This document shows positions 29,224-38,106 of a DNA stretch of 64,000 bases, piece after piece. Source of the DNA: Chloroflexota bacterium (GTDB lineage Bacteria > Chloroflexota > Anaerolineae > Aggregatilineales > Phototrophicaceae). The translations under genes and the position numbers were made by a program. Positions within the stretch are counted from its first letter, which is position 1. The number at the start of each line of letters is the position of its first letter. The stretch covers positions 1 through 64,000 of the forward strand of contig VXLV01000141.1 in the NCBI GenBank assembly GCA_009841405.1. Direction: 5' to 3'. The notes beneath the pieces are model-generated. The model ran no database searches, was not told where the DNA came from, and saw nothing but the letters and a program-made list of their open reading frames with translations.

Positions 29224-31935
29224 TTAGCTGTTGTCGGCCAGAAATTGTTGAAGGCCGTCCGCGCCCATTGCCGGTACGCGGTAAATGAAAAACGTCTTCT
29301 CGGCCGGCTCCTGCCGGATTTCCAGCTGCCGGCCCGTCGGAAACCATTGGCGCAGCATCTGCGGCGCCGCTTCATTGCGCGGGGCGAAGAAGAAAAGCAG
29401 GTCGCGCTCGGGTTGCAGCCGATACTGGTCGCTTCGCCGCAAGCCATTGCTAATGTACTGGGGCAGGCGCTCAATTTGGACTATGGAATTGTCCCAGCGC
29501 ATGACGCCGGCTTCGACCCCGACAGCGCGATGGTCCCACCAGTGCGGCGAGCTGATGATGAAGGCATTGCCGTAGCTGCCGTCGCTTTCAGCAAAGCCTC
29601 GCAATACTTGCCCGGCCTCGGCGTGATTCTGCGCCGAGCGATGATAGTTGTCCATAAAGTCGTCGAAGTAAAGATCGCGGTTGAACTGATAGGCGGCGGC
29701 GATCACAGCAAGCGCAAAAATCAGGGCGGCCGCCAGCCCCAGGCCTTGCGGCAGCGCGCGATAGAATTGGCGGCACAAGACGGCCAGCGGCAGGGCAGCG
29801 ATCAAGTACGCGGAGGGAATGGCCCCGCTGGCGCGCTGCAGGCTGGGCACTTCTATTGGAAAGGCGATCGCCAGCGCAGTCAGCAGCAGCATGACGAAAA
29901 ATAACGCCGGCACAAACCAATAGACCGGATCCCGTTCTCTCGTCATTAGTCCCAGCCAGGCGGCGGCGCCCACAACAATGAGCGCCCCGGTGACCGGGTC
30001 CAGCGCGGGTTGGCCGGGTATGGACGAGACCCAGGTGTTGTCGTGCGTGTGATGAAACATGAGCAAGGCATTGCGCGCATTGTACAGCAAAGTCGCGCCT
30101 CCCTCTTGCAGCATAGCCAGGCGCTCAGCATCGGTCGTTGGCTGGTCGCCGAACATTCGGGTGGTTAGGCGCGCCGTAAACTGGTCGGGCTCCTCAACCC
30201 AGTAATGAAGCATGGGCAAGAAGACCACGCCGGCCACAAATGCCAAGACCGCCAGATTGTAGAGGTAATTCAAGCGCATGCGCCATGTATGCCTCCGCAG
30301 CAGCAGCGCTATCGCTACGCAAATTACATAGACGAGCGGCAGCATTCGCAGGGACTTGTAGCTGTACAAGCCGCAGCTAAGCGTTATACCGGCCAGGATG
30401 AAATCCGAACGGCGATTGTGGCGCAGCGCGCGCGCAAAGAATACGGCCGACAGCGCCGTGAAAAGCGGCGACAGAGGAATCCGCAAGCCCTGCCGGGCCA
30501 AAACGACATGCCAAAAGCTCACGGCTAGCAGCGCGGTCGCCAGTAGTCCGACTGCCAGCGCGTATCCTCGGCGTTGCCTCCCCATGACTTCGACGGCGAA
30601 CCAGAACATGACCGGCAGTGTAAGGAAGCTCTCCAATGCGGTTGCCAGCACCAGCGTGATTCGATCGAAACCGAATCCCGGCAAGCTGGACATGAAGGTC
30701 TGGAGGTAGATATGAATTGGTTCTCGTCCGCCATTGTTGCCCAGGAATATCGGGTAGATTTCTCCCCGGTGGATCCTATGGGCGTCCGCGATATTTACGA
30801 CCATATCGCTGATCAATTCGGGCGGCGCGGCGTCCAGACGATCAAATCGAAAGCTTGCGCCAACGAACAGAACCAGGGCCAGGGCAAGAATCGCCCAGCG
30901 CCGGCCGCGAAGCCTGAAGCGCCGCGCCCTGTCAATAGCGGCCGCGCTCCAGTCACAGAAATTCCAGCGAAGCGGCGCAAACACCAATGCCCAGCATACG
31001 ATGCTCGCCAGCCAAACCAACATGATTCGCGGATCGATGCGGTTTCCAGTGGTATTGACCCAGACCACAAGGCTAAGCGCCGACGCCAGCGCAACCAGGA
31101 GCTTTCGCGCGCGGCTGACTTCCTGCCAAATTGGCGGGTGAATCGGCTTGCGGTCGACTATCTTCGCGTGCGCGTTTTCCTGTGACTGGTCTCTGGAAAC
31201 CGCGCCTCCTCGCCGCCGCCTGAGCCTGAAAGCTTCGTTGATGACCGCCAGCGCGACCAGTGCGGCGGCCAGCAACAACAGCGCCGACAGCGCCATGCCG
31301 ACAGCCGACTCGCGCGGGGCCGACAGCGACTGCGCCAAACGGAGCAGCGAACCAATTGCCAGGATGAACGGTAGGGTCCGGACATACCACAGCGATCGCG
31401 TTTCACGGTCGCAGCGTCGCCAGTAAGTTCTGATTTGCCGCCACTGTTCGCTGACGTCCGCCAGCAGCCAGAGCAGGAAACCCAGCCAAAGATAAGGCGC
31501 GGCCATCTGCAAAGCCTGCGCCCCGGATTGTGTGATTTCGGCGCTGCCGCGGGCGAATCCGCTGCCCGCAAATGCAAATGCGAAAGCGACCAGATACAGC
31601 GCCAGCCTCGGATATTCTGACTGAAGCAGCCCTTGAGGCACGTTGCGCAACGCGAACCGCCCCGGCGAATCGGCAGCTGAATCGGCCAGGCTTGCCATTT
31701 CGGTTGGCGCGCGGACTGTGATCAATCGCTCGCGCGCTTCGGTCAAACCTACGGCGCGCTGGTAGCGTCGAACAGTCGCAGCCGGAGCGCGCAACAGCAG
31801 CGCCAGGAACTCGCTGATAGTCAGATCTTCCAAGGGTTGGCCCGGCGGCTCATCCGTTCCACGGCCTTCGGCCGGAGGTGACGCGGAGGTCGGCGTATTT
31901 TCCGGCGGCTGCGCGGCTTCAGGATCGCCTGGCAT
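29224..31935 (-). CDS. GT-C/PMT-like glycosyltransferase with large N-terminal cytoplasmic region
   Basis: About 903 residues from the ATG at 31935, four bases after the GT4 gene; a longer start at 31974 would overlap that gene by 35 bases. The first ~90 residues are polar, followed by several helices. The main PMT-like membrane domain begins near residue 350, with the outer loop DMVVNIADAHRIHRGEIYP and NGGREPIHIYLQTF, the pattern of GT39-type enzymes. SLRMLPLVY and further helices follow. The C-terminal ~140 residues are soluble (IISSPHWWDHRAVG). It stands second in the long glycosylation run. The donor is probably a polyprenyl-linked sugar, as in other GT-C enzymes; acceptor unknown. Confidence 0.8.
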   Translation of the reverse strand: MPGDPEAAQPPENTPTSASPPAEGRGTDEPPGQPLEDLTISEFLALLLRAPAATVRRYQRAVGLTEARERLITVRAPTEMASLADSAADSPGRFALRNVPQGLLQSEYPRLALYLVAFAFAFAGSGFARGSAEITQSGAQALQMAAPYLWLGFLLWLLADVSEQWRQIRTYWRRCDRETRSLWYVRTLPFILAIGSLLRLAQSLSAPRESAVGMALSALLLLAAALVALAVINEAFRLRRRRGGAVSRDQSQENAHAKIVDRKPIHPPIWQEVSRARKLLVALASALSLVVWVNTTGNRIDPRIMLVWLASIVCWALVFAPLRWNFCDWSAAAIDRARRFRLRGRRWAILALALVLFVGASFRFDRLDAAPPELISDMVVNIADAHRIHRGEIYPIFLGNNGGREPIHIYLQTFMSSLPGFGFDRITLVLATALESFLTLPVMFWFAVEVMGRQRRGYALAVGLLATALLAVSFWHVVLARQGLRIPLSPLFTALSAVFFARALRHNRRSDFILAGITLSCGLYSYKSLRMLPLVYVICVAIALLLRRHTWRMRLNYLYNLAVLAFVAGVVFLPMLHYWVEEPDQFTARLTTRMFGDQPTTDAERLAMLQEGGATLLYNARNALLMFHHTHDNTWVSSIPGQPALDPVTGALIVVGAAAWLGLMTRERDPVYWFVPALFFVMLLLTALAIAFPIEVPSLQRASGAIPSAYLIAALPLAVLCRQFYRALPQGLGLAAALIFALAVIAAAYQFNRDLYFDDFMDNYHRSAQNHAEAGQVLRGFAESDGSYGNAFIISSPHWWDHRAVGVEAGVMRWDNSIVQIERLPQYISNGLRRSDQYRLQPERDLLFFFAPRNEAAPQMLRQWFPTGRQLEIRQEPAEKTFFIYRVPAMGADGLQQFLADNS

Positions 31936-31939
31936 TGAG

Positions 31940-33121
31940 CTAGCGCCTTGCGAATTCGCGAAATGTCGCTTCATACTTGTCCAATGTGTCGTCCACCGAG
32001 AATATCTGGGCGATTTTCTCCCGCGGTTTGACGAACCGGTCTCGATTATCGAGCACTTCGAGTATCGTCTCGCCGATTGAGCGCCAGTCGCCGGGCCGCG
32101 CCAATTTACCCATGCCAGTCTCTTGCACCGCGACGCGCCCGCCGGGAATATCAGTCATGACGACGGGCGTGCCGCAGAGCATCGCCTCGACTTGAACCAT
32201 GGCGAAACCTTCGCTGTCGCTGGGCAGGACGAAGACGTCACAGGCCGCGTAGAAATTCGCCAGCTCCTGCTTGGTTTCGAGCAAGCCCAGGAACTCGAGC
32301 TGGTCGCTGAATCTCTCCATCAAGGGCCGATGCCGCGCCCAGGTATCTTCGTACGGGATCTCGTGCTGCCCGGTGAACACGATCCGCGCATCAGGATATT
32401 TGGCGTTGATGACGTCCAGTGACTTGATGAGCAGCTCCGGCCGCTTTTCTTCGACAAAACGGCCGGAGAAGCCGATGAGCGGTCCGTCATTCAGCCGCAG
32501 CCGCTCGCGCAGTCTCGTTGCGCTTGCGACATCGGGCTCGGGTATGGCAATGGGCGGGTACACCGGCCTGACCTTTGAGAGGAAAGGCGCCAGCCACGGG
32601 GAGTTGTCGGCGTAATCGGCGCTAAGGCTAATGATGCAAGCGCTGCGGCGCGCCATGTAGCTAAAGATTGCGGACATGACAGCAGTCACGTAATTGTTGA
32701 CGGCGCTCTTGGGCAGGATCAGATCGCTGGTGTGGCTGGCAACAATCTTGAGGCCGGCAATCCTGGCGAGAAAGGCGCCCAAAGCTGATTCAAACATCGG
32801 CGTAAACATCGCAACGACATCGTGTTGGCGCAGCAGGCGATACAGCCGCCAGGGATAGGTCGGCATGACGAACCCACGGCTGATGCGTATCGGCGCCCAC
32901 AATCTGACTACGCGCACGCCATTGTGCATGGATTCGCCCAGTGGCGTCTCTTCGGAATGGCGCGCGACCAACACGGTTACCTCGTGGCCCCGCCTGGCGA
33001 GTCCCTCGGCGATCACCTGCGCAAGATATGTCAGCCCGGTCGGATGCGGATAATAATAGAGCAAGAGCATTAGGATCTTGAGCTTGGCGCCTGCCCCGGT
33101 CCCGGCATCAGTCCTCGGCAT
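31940..33121 (-). CDS. Glycosyltransferase family 4 (GT-B fold)
   Basis: A 393-residue cytoplasmic or membrane-associated glycosyltransferase. The N-terminal Rossmann domain has the glycine-containing acceptor loop PHPTGLTYLAQVIAEGLARRGHEV, and the C-terminal domain the donor-site features GFSGRFVEEKRPELLIKS and SDSEGFAMVQVEAMLCGTP, the E-x7-E motif of retaining GT4 enzymes. The sugar donor cannot be told. As first gene of the 20-kb run it likely supplies lipid-linked or surface glycans to the GT-C proteins that follow. A putative promoter lies at 33236-33264. Confidence 0.92.
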   Translation of the reverse strand: MPRTDAGTGAGAKLKILMLLLYYYPHPTGLTYLAQVIAEGLARRGHEVTVLVARHSEETPLGESMHNGVRVVRLWAPIRISRGFVMPTYPWRLYRLLRQHDVVAMFTPMFESALGAFLARIAGLKIVASHTSDLILPKSAVNNYVTAVMSAIFSYMARRSACIISLSADYADNSPWLAPFLSKVRPVYPPIAIPEPDVASATRLRERLRLNDGPLIGFSGRFVEEKRPELLIKSLDVINAKYPDARIVFTGQHEIPYEDTWARHRPLMERFSDQLEFLGLLETKQELANFYAACDVFVLPSDSEGFAMVQVEAMLCGTPVVMTDIPGGRVAVQETGMGKLARPGDWRSIGETILEVLDNRDRFVKPREKIAQIFSVDDTLDKYEATFREFARR

Positions 33122-33235
33122 TGCTTGTCGATCCTTCCGCGGGAGAGTCAGATTCCAATCTCATCGGCAGTTGGGCAAGCGGTACGCGAGACGGCGAGTC
33201 CGCGCGCCAATCCAGCAGACGCCAGCTTAACTGTG

Positions 33236-33264
33236 AGTATACACATCGGACGTGATGATGTCTC
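33236..33264 (-). promoter_or_regulatory. Predicted promoter of the glycosylation gene run
   Basis: On the minus strand GAGACA (33264-33259) and TATACT (33241-33236) are separated by 17 bases. This gives a leader of about 107 bases before the GT4 start at 33121. The -35 is a weak match and the -10 a good one. Confidence 0.4.
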
Positions 33265-33392
33265 ACAATCGGCAGCGATTTCCGCCGTTGGATCTGCTGG
33301 CGAATTGAGACGCTGCGCTCTTGCCGCCACGCCTGAGCGTCTTGTCCCGCGCCAAGGTAGTCCAGCGGCTGGAGCGCGCGACCGGCGACAAC

Positions 33393-33421
33393 TTGACACT
33401 TTCGTCGTCAGCATCTACAAT
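33393..33421 (+). promoter_or_regulatory. Strong sigma-70-type promoter of tRNA-Gly
   Basis: A perfect TTGACA (33393-33398) and TACAAT (33416-33421) are separated by exactly 17 bases, ending 12 bases before the mature tRNA. The transcript would therefore have almost no 5' leader. Confidence 0.85.
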
Positions 33422-33433
33422 AATCTCGATCGC

Positions 33434-33506
33434 GCGGGCATAGCTCAGTTGGTAGAGCGCCTGCTTCCCAAGCAGAAGGTCACGGGTTCGAGTCCCGTTG
33501 CCCGCT
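33434..33506 (+). tRNA. tRNA-Gly (anticodon CCC)
   Basis: A 73-base cloverleaf. The acceptor arm GCGGGCA pairs with TGCCCGC, the D arm is GCTC/GAGC around AGTTGGTA, and the T arm is ACGGG/CCCGT around TTCGAGT. The anticodon loop TTCCCAA gives anticodon CCC, reading GGG. The top anticodon-stem pair (positions 27 and 43) is a C-A mismatch; the other four pairs are Watson-Crick. The discriminator base is T and CCA is not encoded, so it must be added after transcription. Confidence 0.96.
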
Positions 33507-33528
33507 CACGCAATTCTTTGCCAGTCAT

Positions 33529-33551
33529 GCCCACCGCAACGTGGGCTTTTT
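33529..33551 (+). terminator. Rho-independent terminator after tRNA-Gly
   Basis: GCCCAC (33529-33534) and GTGGGC (33541-33546) form a 6-bp stem with a 6-base loop, followed directly by five T residues. It ends the tRNA transcript about 22 bases after the tRNA. Confidence 0.8.
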
Positions 33552-33563
33552 GTCGGCGCGCCA

Positions 33564-33593
33564 TTGACTCGAAGGCATGGAGCAGTATAGAAT
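33564..33593 (+). promoter_or_regulatory. Predicted promoter of rplY
   Basis: TTGACT (33564-33569) lies upstream of TATAGAAT. It can be read as TATAGA (33586-33591, spacer 16) or TAGAAT (33588-33593, spacer 18). The leader to the ATG at 33676 would be about 75 bases. Confidence 0.55.
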
Positions 33594-33675
33594 GTTGGCG
33601 TTTTGTCGACAGTAGTCGCTTGGCTGACCCGCTAAGAGTCGGCGCTGTCAAGTGAAAGTCAAGGAGACCTGATAT

Positions 33676-34326
33676 ATGGCTGAGTTTCAGCTTGCCGCCG
33701 AGTTGCGTCAGCAGCGCGGCAAGAAAAACCGCAAGGTTCGCGCCAAAGGCTTCGTACCCGGCGTTGTTTATGGTCCGTCAATCGACTCCATCGGCGTGCA
33801 ATTTCCCTATCGCGCCATTGAAGTTACCCTGATGAATGCCGGCGGGACGAACCTGATTGATATCGAAGTTAACGGCGAGACTTATCCCTCGCTGGCGCGT
33901 GAAGTGCAACGCGATGTTGTGCGCGGCGATATTCTGCATGTGGATTTCCTGGCCGTTGACCAGACGCAACGGATCAGCGTCGAGGTGCCCATCGAAATGG
34001 TGGGGCGCAGTCCGGTGGTAGTCGCGCGCGAAGGCATCCTGATCACCGGCCGAAGCTCGCTCACCCTGGAAGTATATCCCAGCGACATCCGCGATCGAAT
34101 TGTCATCGATCTGTCTGAACTGACCGAGCTGGGCGCGGAAGTCCTGGTGCGCGATTTGAGCTTTGGCGAGAGCGTGACCGTGCACAACGATCCCAACGAA
34201 ATGCTTGCCAAGATCGTTCAGCCGGCCGCGGCCCGCGCCGAAGAAGAGCTTGACGAGGAAGATGGCGAGCTGGAAGACGGCGAAGCTGGCGAAGACGGGG
34301 ACGAAGCGGAGACTGAGGCGGAATAG
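33676..34326 (+). CDS. rplY: 50S ribosomal protein L25 (CTC/TL5 type)
   Basis: A 216-residue 5S-rRNA-binding ribosomal protein of the long CTC type, with an N-terminal L25 domain and a C-terminal beta domain. Family features are the basic start RQQRGKKNRKVRAKGFVPGVVYG, the strand FPYRAIEVTLMNAG and the segment VQRDVVRGDILHVDFLAVD. The C-terminal domain (VPIEMVGRSPVVVAREGILI) follows, and the protein ends in a long Glu/Asp-rich tail of about 25 residues typical of this form. A clear ribosome binding site (AAGGAGA) lies about nine bases before the ATG. It has its own promoter and stands alone between tRNA-Gly and the convergent gyrA. Confidence 0.95.
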   Translation: MAEFQLAAELRQQRGKKNRKVRAKGFVPGVVYGPSIDSIGVQFPYRAIEVTLMNAGGTNLIDIEVNGETYPSLAREVQRDVVRGDILHVDFLAVDQTQRISVEVPIEMVGRSPVVVAREGILITGRSSLTLEVYPSDIRDRIVIDLSELTELGAEVLVRDLSFGESVTVHNDPNEMLAKIVQPAAARAEEELDEEDGELEDGEAGEDGDEAETEAE

Positions 34327-34402
34327 GGCATCCGATAGTCGGCGGTATTCGGCGCTACTAGCAGGTTGTAATTACTGACGTTGATCAACCGCTCCGGCGG
34401 AG

Positions 34403-37000
34403 CTAGCTATCCTCGCTTGCGCCGTTGTTGCTGAAGTCGTTGCTTTGGCGGGCGTCTGGGACATCCTCCGCGAGCATGATGGCGATGCCGGCGACCTCGT
34501 CGTGGCCGTCCAGCCGCATCATGATGACGCCCTTTGTATTCGGCGAAACTTCCCGTATTTCAAAGATGCGCATGCGCGATACCGAGCCGCTCTTTGAAAT
34601 CAACATGACCTCGTCGGAGATCCGAACGCAGCGCAGGGCGATCACCGGACCAGTCGTGGAGTTGCGCTTGAGAGTGCGGTTGCCAAATCCAGCGCGATTC
34701 TGCAGCGTGTAGTTTGATACCGGGCTGCGTTTGCCGTAGCCTTTGCGCGTTACAACCAGCACCAGCGCTTCGTCATCCGGGACAACATCCATGCCAGCGA
34801 CTCGGTCGCCGCCGCGCAGTTCCATACTTTTGACGCCGGCTGCCTGCCGGCCGTAAACGCTGACTCGGCGTTCGTGGAACAATATGCTTTGGCCATCGGC
34901 CGTCGCCATAACAATCTTCTGGTCGCCGTTGGACCACTTGACCCAACGCAAGCAATCGCCACTGTTCAGATTGATCGCCTTCAGCCCGCTGCGGCGCACA
35001 TTGACAAAAGCATCCTGTTCGATCCGCTTTATCTTTCCCTGTTCAGTCGCCAATACAAAGTAGCCACGTCGGGCTGCTAACTGTTCATCAGTCAGCGCCA
35101 AAATGGCGGTTATGCTCTCTTCTTCCTCGAGCTCAAGTATCTTCTGGACTTGGACGCCTCGCTGGTCTCGATTCTTCTTGTCGATCTGATAGGCGACTAA
35201 AGAGTACACTTTGCCGAAATCGCTAAAGAAGAGAACCGTATCGTGGCTATATGCGGAGAAGACGTCGAGAAGGGCGTCTTCTTCCTTTAGCGCCATGCCT
35301 TTCATACCCTTGCCGCCACGATGATGGGTGGGGTATTCACTAGACGCCACCCGCTTGATATAGCCGCTTTCGGTCAACGAGATAACGACATTCTCCCGGC
35401 GATAGAGGCTCGCCTCGTCCAGCGAGAAGTTGTCGTCCACCAATAGCGTTCTGCGGTCGTCGCTGTATTTCTCCGCGATCTCATTGACATCCTCGCGAAT
35501 CAGCGGGAGGATTTTGGGCCGCGAGCCGAGCAAGTCTTCGCCGAGCAAATCCTCCAAATAGGCGATGCGCGTCTGTACCGTTTCGTATTCTTCCTGGAGT
35601 TTCTGTCGCTCCAAGGCGGCAAGGCGACGCAGTTGCATATCGAGAATAGCGTTGGCTTGCGCCTCGTCCAATTCAAACAGCGACATCAGTTGCGCGCGCG
35701 CCGCGTTAACGTCCGCGGATTCGCGAATGGTCTTTATCACTTGATCAATGTTCGCTACCGCCTTTAGCAAACCGATCAGCAGGTGGGCGCGGGCCCTCTG
35801 CCGTTTCAACTCATAATTTGAGCGACGGACGATGACGTCAAATCGATGATCGATATACAGTTGCAGCGAGCGTTTCAGGGGCAGAAGCCTGGGCTCGCCG
35901 TTGACCAGCGCCAACATCTGAATGCTATGCACAGTTTGCAGCTGCGTGAACGAGAACAGCTGATTGAGCACGCGCTTGTATTGCGCATCCCGCTTCAAAT
36001 CAACGACCAGACGCATGCCTTGCCGGTCAGATTCATCTCGCAAGTCTCTGATGCCTTCGATGCGCCCTTCGCGCACCAAGCCGACGATGCGTTCGATGAT
36101 GCCCGCCTTGCTGGCCTGGTAGGGGATAGACGTAAAGATGATTCTTTCAATATCCGCGGGGCGGTCTTCGGCGTCCGCTTCTGTGTAAGACCTTCCGCGG
36201 CCGTCTTCCAGCAGGTATGTCGAGCGGACCGTTACCCGCCCCTTGCCACTTGAATAGGCTTCGCGAAGTTCGGGAAGCCGTTCCTTTCCCAATCCGATTT
36301 GGGCGCCGGTGGGGAAGTCCGGGCCCTTCACGAATCGCATCAAATCATCGACCGAGACGCGGTCGCTGCTTTCGTAGTTGTCGATCAAATGCGTGATTGC
36401 GCTGGCGATTTCGCGCAGATTGTGCGGCGGGATATTAGTCGCCATGCCCACGGCGATTCCGCTGGCGCCATTCAGCAGCAAGTTCGGCAACCGCGCCGGC
36501 AGCACCGTGGGCTCGTCCTGCGTGCCATCGTAATTCTCGGCGAACTCCACAGTTTCCATGTTGATATCGGTCAGGAGCTCACTGGCGATATTGGCCATGC
36601 GCGCTTCGGTGTAACGCATGGCGGCCGGTTTATCGCCGTCCTGGCTGCCGAAGTTGCCCTGGCCATCCACCAGGGGATAGCGCAGCGAGAAGTCTTGCGC
36701 CATGCGCGCCATGGCGTCATACACCGCTTGATCGCCGTGCGGATGGTACTTGCCCAAGACCTCGCCAACCAGGCGAGCGCTCTTCTTGTAACCCGTACCG
36801 GGTCGCAAGCCCATGTCATGCATCGCGAACAGGATGCGCCGATGCACCGGCTTCAAGCCGTCGCGCGCGTCGGGCAAGGCGCGGGCCACAATCACGCTCA
36901 TGGCGTAGTTCAAATAACTGCCGCGCATCTCCTCGTTGATGGTGATTGTGCGGATTTCGCCACTGTTGTCTTCTGGAGCTTGGGGGTCAAGTCTTTCCAT
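34403..37000 (-). CDS. gyrA: DNA gyrase subunit A (type IIA topoisomerase)
   Basis: Breakage-reunion subunit that introduces negative supercoils together with GyrB. The 865 residues fit GyrA. The N-terminal winged-helix region includes [12 protein letters not shown], the catalytic Tyr130 sits in AMRYTEARM, and a coiled-coil follows. The C-terminal pinwheel of about six blades carries a GyrA-box-like [10 protein letters not shown], with His in place of the usual Gln-Arg. That box makes gyrase more likely than topoisomerase IV ParC. The residue equivalent to E. coli Ser83 is Gln91, while the following Asp (position 87 in E. coli) is kept. gyrB is not in the window. The upstream region is long (about 530 bases). 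Confidence 0.95.
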   Translation of the reverse strand: MERLDPQAPEDNSGEIRTITINEEMRGSYLNYAMSVIVARALPDARDGLKPVHRRILFAMHDMGLRPGTGYKKSARLVGEVLGKYHPHGDQAVYDAMARMAQDFSLRYPLVDGQGNFGSQDGDKPAAMRYTEARMANIASELLTDINMETVEFAENYDGTQDEPTVLPARLPNLLLNGASGIAVGMATNIPPHNLREIASAITHLIDNYESSDRVSVDDLMRFVKGPDFPTGAQIGLGKERLPELREAYSSGKGRVTVRSTYLLEDGRGRSYTEADAEDRPADIERIIFTSIPYQASKAGIIERIVGLVREGRIEGIRDLRDESDRQGMRLVVDLKRDAQYKRVLNQLFSFTQLQTVHSIQMLALVNGEPRLLPLKRSLQLYIDHRFDVIVRRSNYELKRQRARAHLLIGLLKAVANIDQVIKTIRESADVNAARAQLMSLFELDEAQANAILDMQLRRLAALERQKLQEEYETVQTRIAYLEDLLGEDLLGSRPKILPLIREDVNEIAEKYSDDRRTLLVDDNFSLDEASLYRRENVVISLTESGYIKRVASSEYPTHHRGGKGMKGMALKEEDALLDVFSAYSHDTVLFFSDFGKVYSLVAYQIDKKNRDQRGVQVQKILELEEEESITAILALTDEQLAARRGYFVLATEQGKIKRIEQDAFVNVRRSGLKAINLNSGDCLRWVKWSNGDQKIVMATADGQSILFHERRVSVYGRQAAGVKSMELRGGDRVAGMDVVPDDEALVLVVTRKGYGKRSPVSNYTLQNRAGFGNRTLKRNSTTGPVIALRCVRISDEVMLISKSGSVSRMRIFEIREVSPNTKGVIMMRLDGHDEVAGIAIMLAEDVPDARQSNDFSNNGASEDS

Positions 37001-37205
37001 CGCGGGTCGCCAATCATTTGGCTGATTGGACAGCTTCTCCTTTCGTCACGACGCCGTCTTGACGCCGATGTTCCGACAGTCGCCAGGCAGCGAAGTGGAG
37101 GTCTAGCCCAGTATTCATACGTTCCAGAGTCGTGCAAATCGCGGCGGATTAATCCAACAATTCCGCGCCGACTTCACTGTTGCGCCCTCGCCATTATTTG
37201 CGCTC

Positions 37206-37214
37206 ATTTTAGCA
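37206..37214 (-). promoter_or_regulatory. Possible extended -10 element for gyrA
   Basis: TGCTAAAAT on the minus strand (37214-37206) is an extended -10 match without a clear -35. It would give a leader of about 200 bases. Confidence 0.25.
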
Positions 37215-37398
37215 TAGACGAGACTGCCGCGCTACTCAGACAGAGCTGGCATAAGAGGTTGAGCGCCAGGGAGCGCGGGACGTTCGCAGGCTATGCCACC
37301 ATTGCGATTTCAACTGGCGGATTCGTACAAGCGCCTTGCCGACCCGACCGAAATCACGCCAGAAATCCGCCAATTGCGACGAAATTGTCCTCAATTGC

Positions 37399-37427
37399 TT
37401 GCCCTCGACGACTCATGCGTATATAAT
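37399..37427 (+). promoter_or_regulatory. Predicted promoter of the small four-helix membrane protein
   Basis: TTGCCC (37399-37404) and a perfect TATAAT (37422-37427) are spaced by 17 bases in an unusually AT-rich patch. The leader to the start at 37534 is about 100 bases. Confidence 0.55.
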
Positions 37428-37533
37428 ATAACCAAATGTCGAAGGCAGGCAGTTATAAGTATTGTCTAAAAGCCTTTGCCATTACATCGTGGAGTCGCTA
37501 TCGAAATCTCAAAGTTTTTTAGGAGGAACTCTT

Positions 37534-37956
37534 ATGAACAGCGACGATATGAGACGGGGTGTAATTCCGGGAGTTATCGCGGGTTATATCTTCCTAGCAT
37601 ATGCAGGTCCGGGAATGCAAGACATGGTCGGCGGCATGATTAGCGCTGATGCGTTTGTCGGCTTCATCTTGCATATCATCATCAGTATTGTCATCGGCGC
37701 GCTCTACACCGGCGTCTTCATGCAGTATGTGGACCTGGGCAACCCCTTGGTAAACATTGCTGTAGGCGGCTTGATTTACGGGCTTATCTGGTGGATTCTG
37801 GGTGGCCTGATTATCATGCCGGCGATCTCGGGCGGCGAGATGCTGCAGATTGATTTGAATCACCCAAGTCTGTTCGGTCACGTTATCTTTGGCCATGCGC
37901 TAGCCTTCCTGGTCGTCCTGCGGGACGCCGCGATGGGCATGGGCGAAGAGAAGTAG
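37534..37956 (+). CDS. Small four-helix membrane protein, unknown function
   Basis: A 140-residue, glycine-rich protein with four predicted membrane helices. The pattern GLIYGLIWWILGGLIIMP in the third helix and its loop is reminiscent of the DUF6789/DUF1440-like small membrane proteins, but I cannot assign it firmly. The ATG at 37534 is chosen because a near-perfect Shine-Dalgarno (AGGAGGA) stands seven bases before it; the longer upstream frame lacks one. The gene is a closed single-gene unit with a TATAAT promoter (37422) and a strong terminator (37993-38023), which suggests solid, independent expression. Confidence 0.8.
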   Translation: MNSDDMRRGVIPGVIAGYIFLAYAGPGMQDMVGGMISADAFVGFILHIIISIVIGALYTGVFMQYVDLGNPLVNIAVGGLIYGLIWWILGGLIIMPAISGGEMLQIDLNHPSLFGHVIFGHALAFLVVLRDAAMGMGEEK

Positions 37957-37992
37957 CTGCGCTGCAAACGTCAGTCCGCTGACAACTGAACT

Positions 37993-38023
37993 GGGCCAGC
38001 AGAGTAGAATCGCTGGCCCTTTT
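37993..38023 (+). terminator. Rho-independent terminator after the four-helix membrane protein
   Basis: GGGCCAGC (37993-38000) pairs perfectly over eight bases with GCTGGCCC (38012-38019), with an 11-base loop and TTTT following. Confidence 0.85.
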
Positions 38024-38106
38024 GATTTCACAATTGTCGTCTGCGTCAGCCAGTAAGCCATCGTCCATGACTTGACGCATGCCCGCGGCCTAACTGTCGC
38101 GTCGTC

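Larger units (their letters stand above)
37001..37533. other. Gene-poor divergent region between gyrA and a small membrane protein
   Basis: No convincing gene is seen in these 533 bases; open frames here are extensions of shadows across gyrA. It holds a weak extended -10 for gyrA, a promoter for the rightward gene (37399-37427) with a ~100-base leader, and a 9-bp inverted repeat, TGGCGGATT (37315-37323) with AATCCGCCA (37364-37372), of unknown meaning. Confidence 0.5.

Noticed and set aside
33125..33655. A 176-codon plus-strand frame
   Set aside because: It runs straight through tRNA-Gly and its terminator and promoter, so it cannot be a normal gene.
34327..34402. A possible terminator between rplY and gyrA
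   Set aside because: A small GC-rich stem (GCTCC/GGAGC) is present but no T-run follows in either direction.
36299..37426. A 375-codon plus-strand frame across the gyrA start and upstream region
   Set aside because: Most of it is antisense to gyrA; low-complexity composition and no own start signals.
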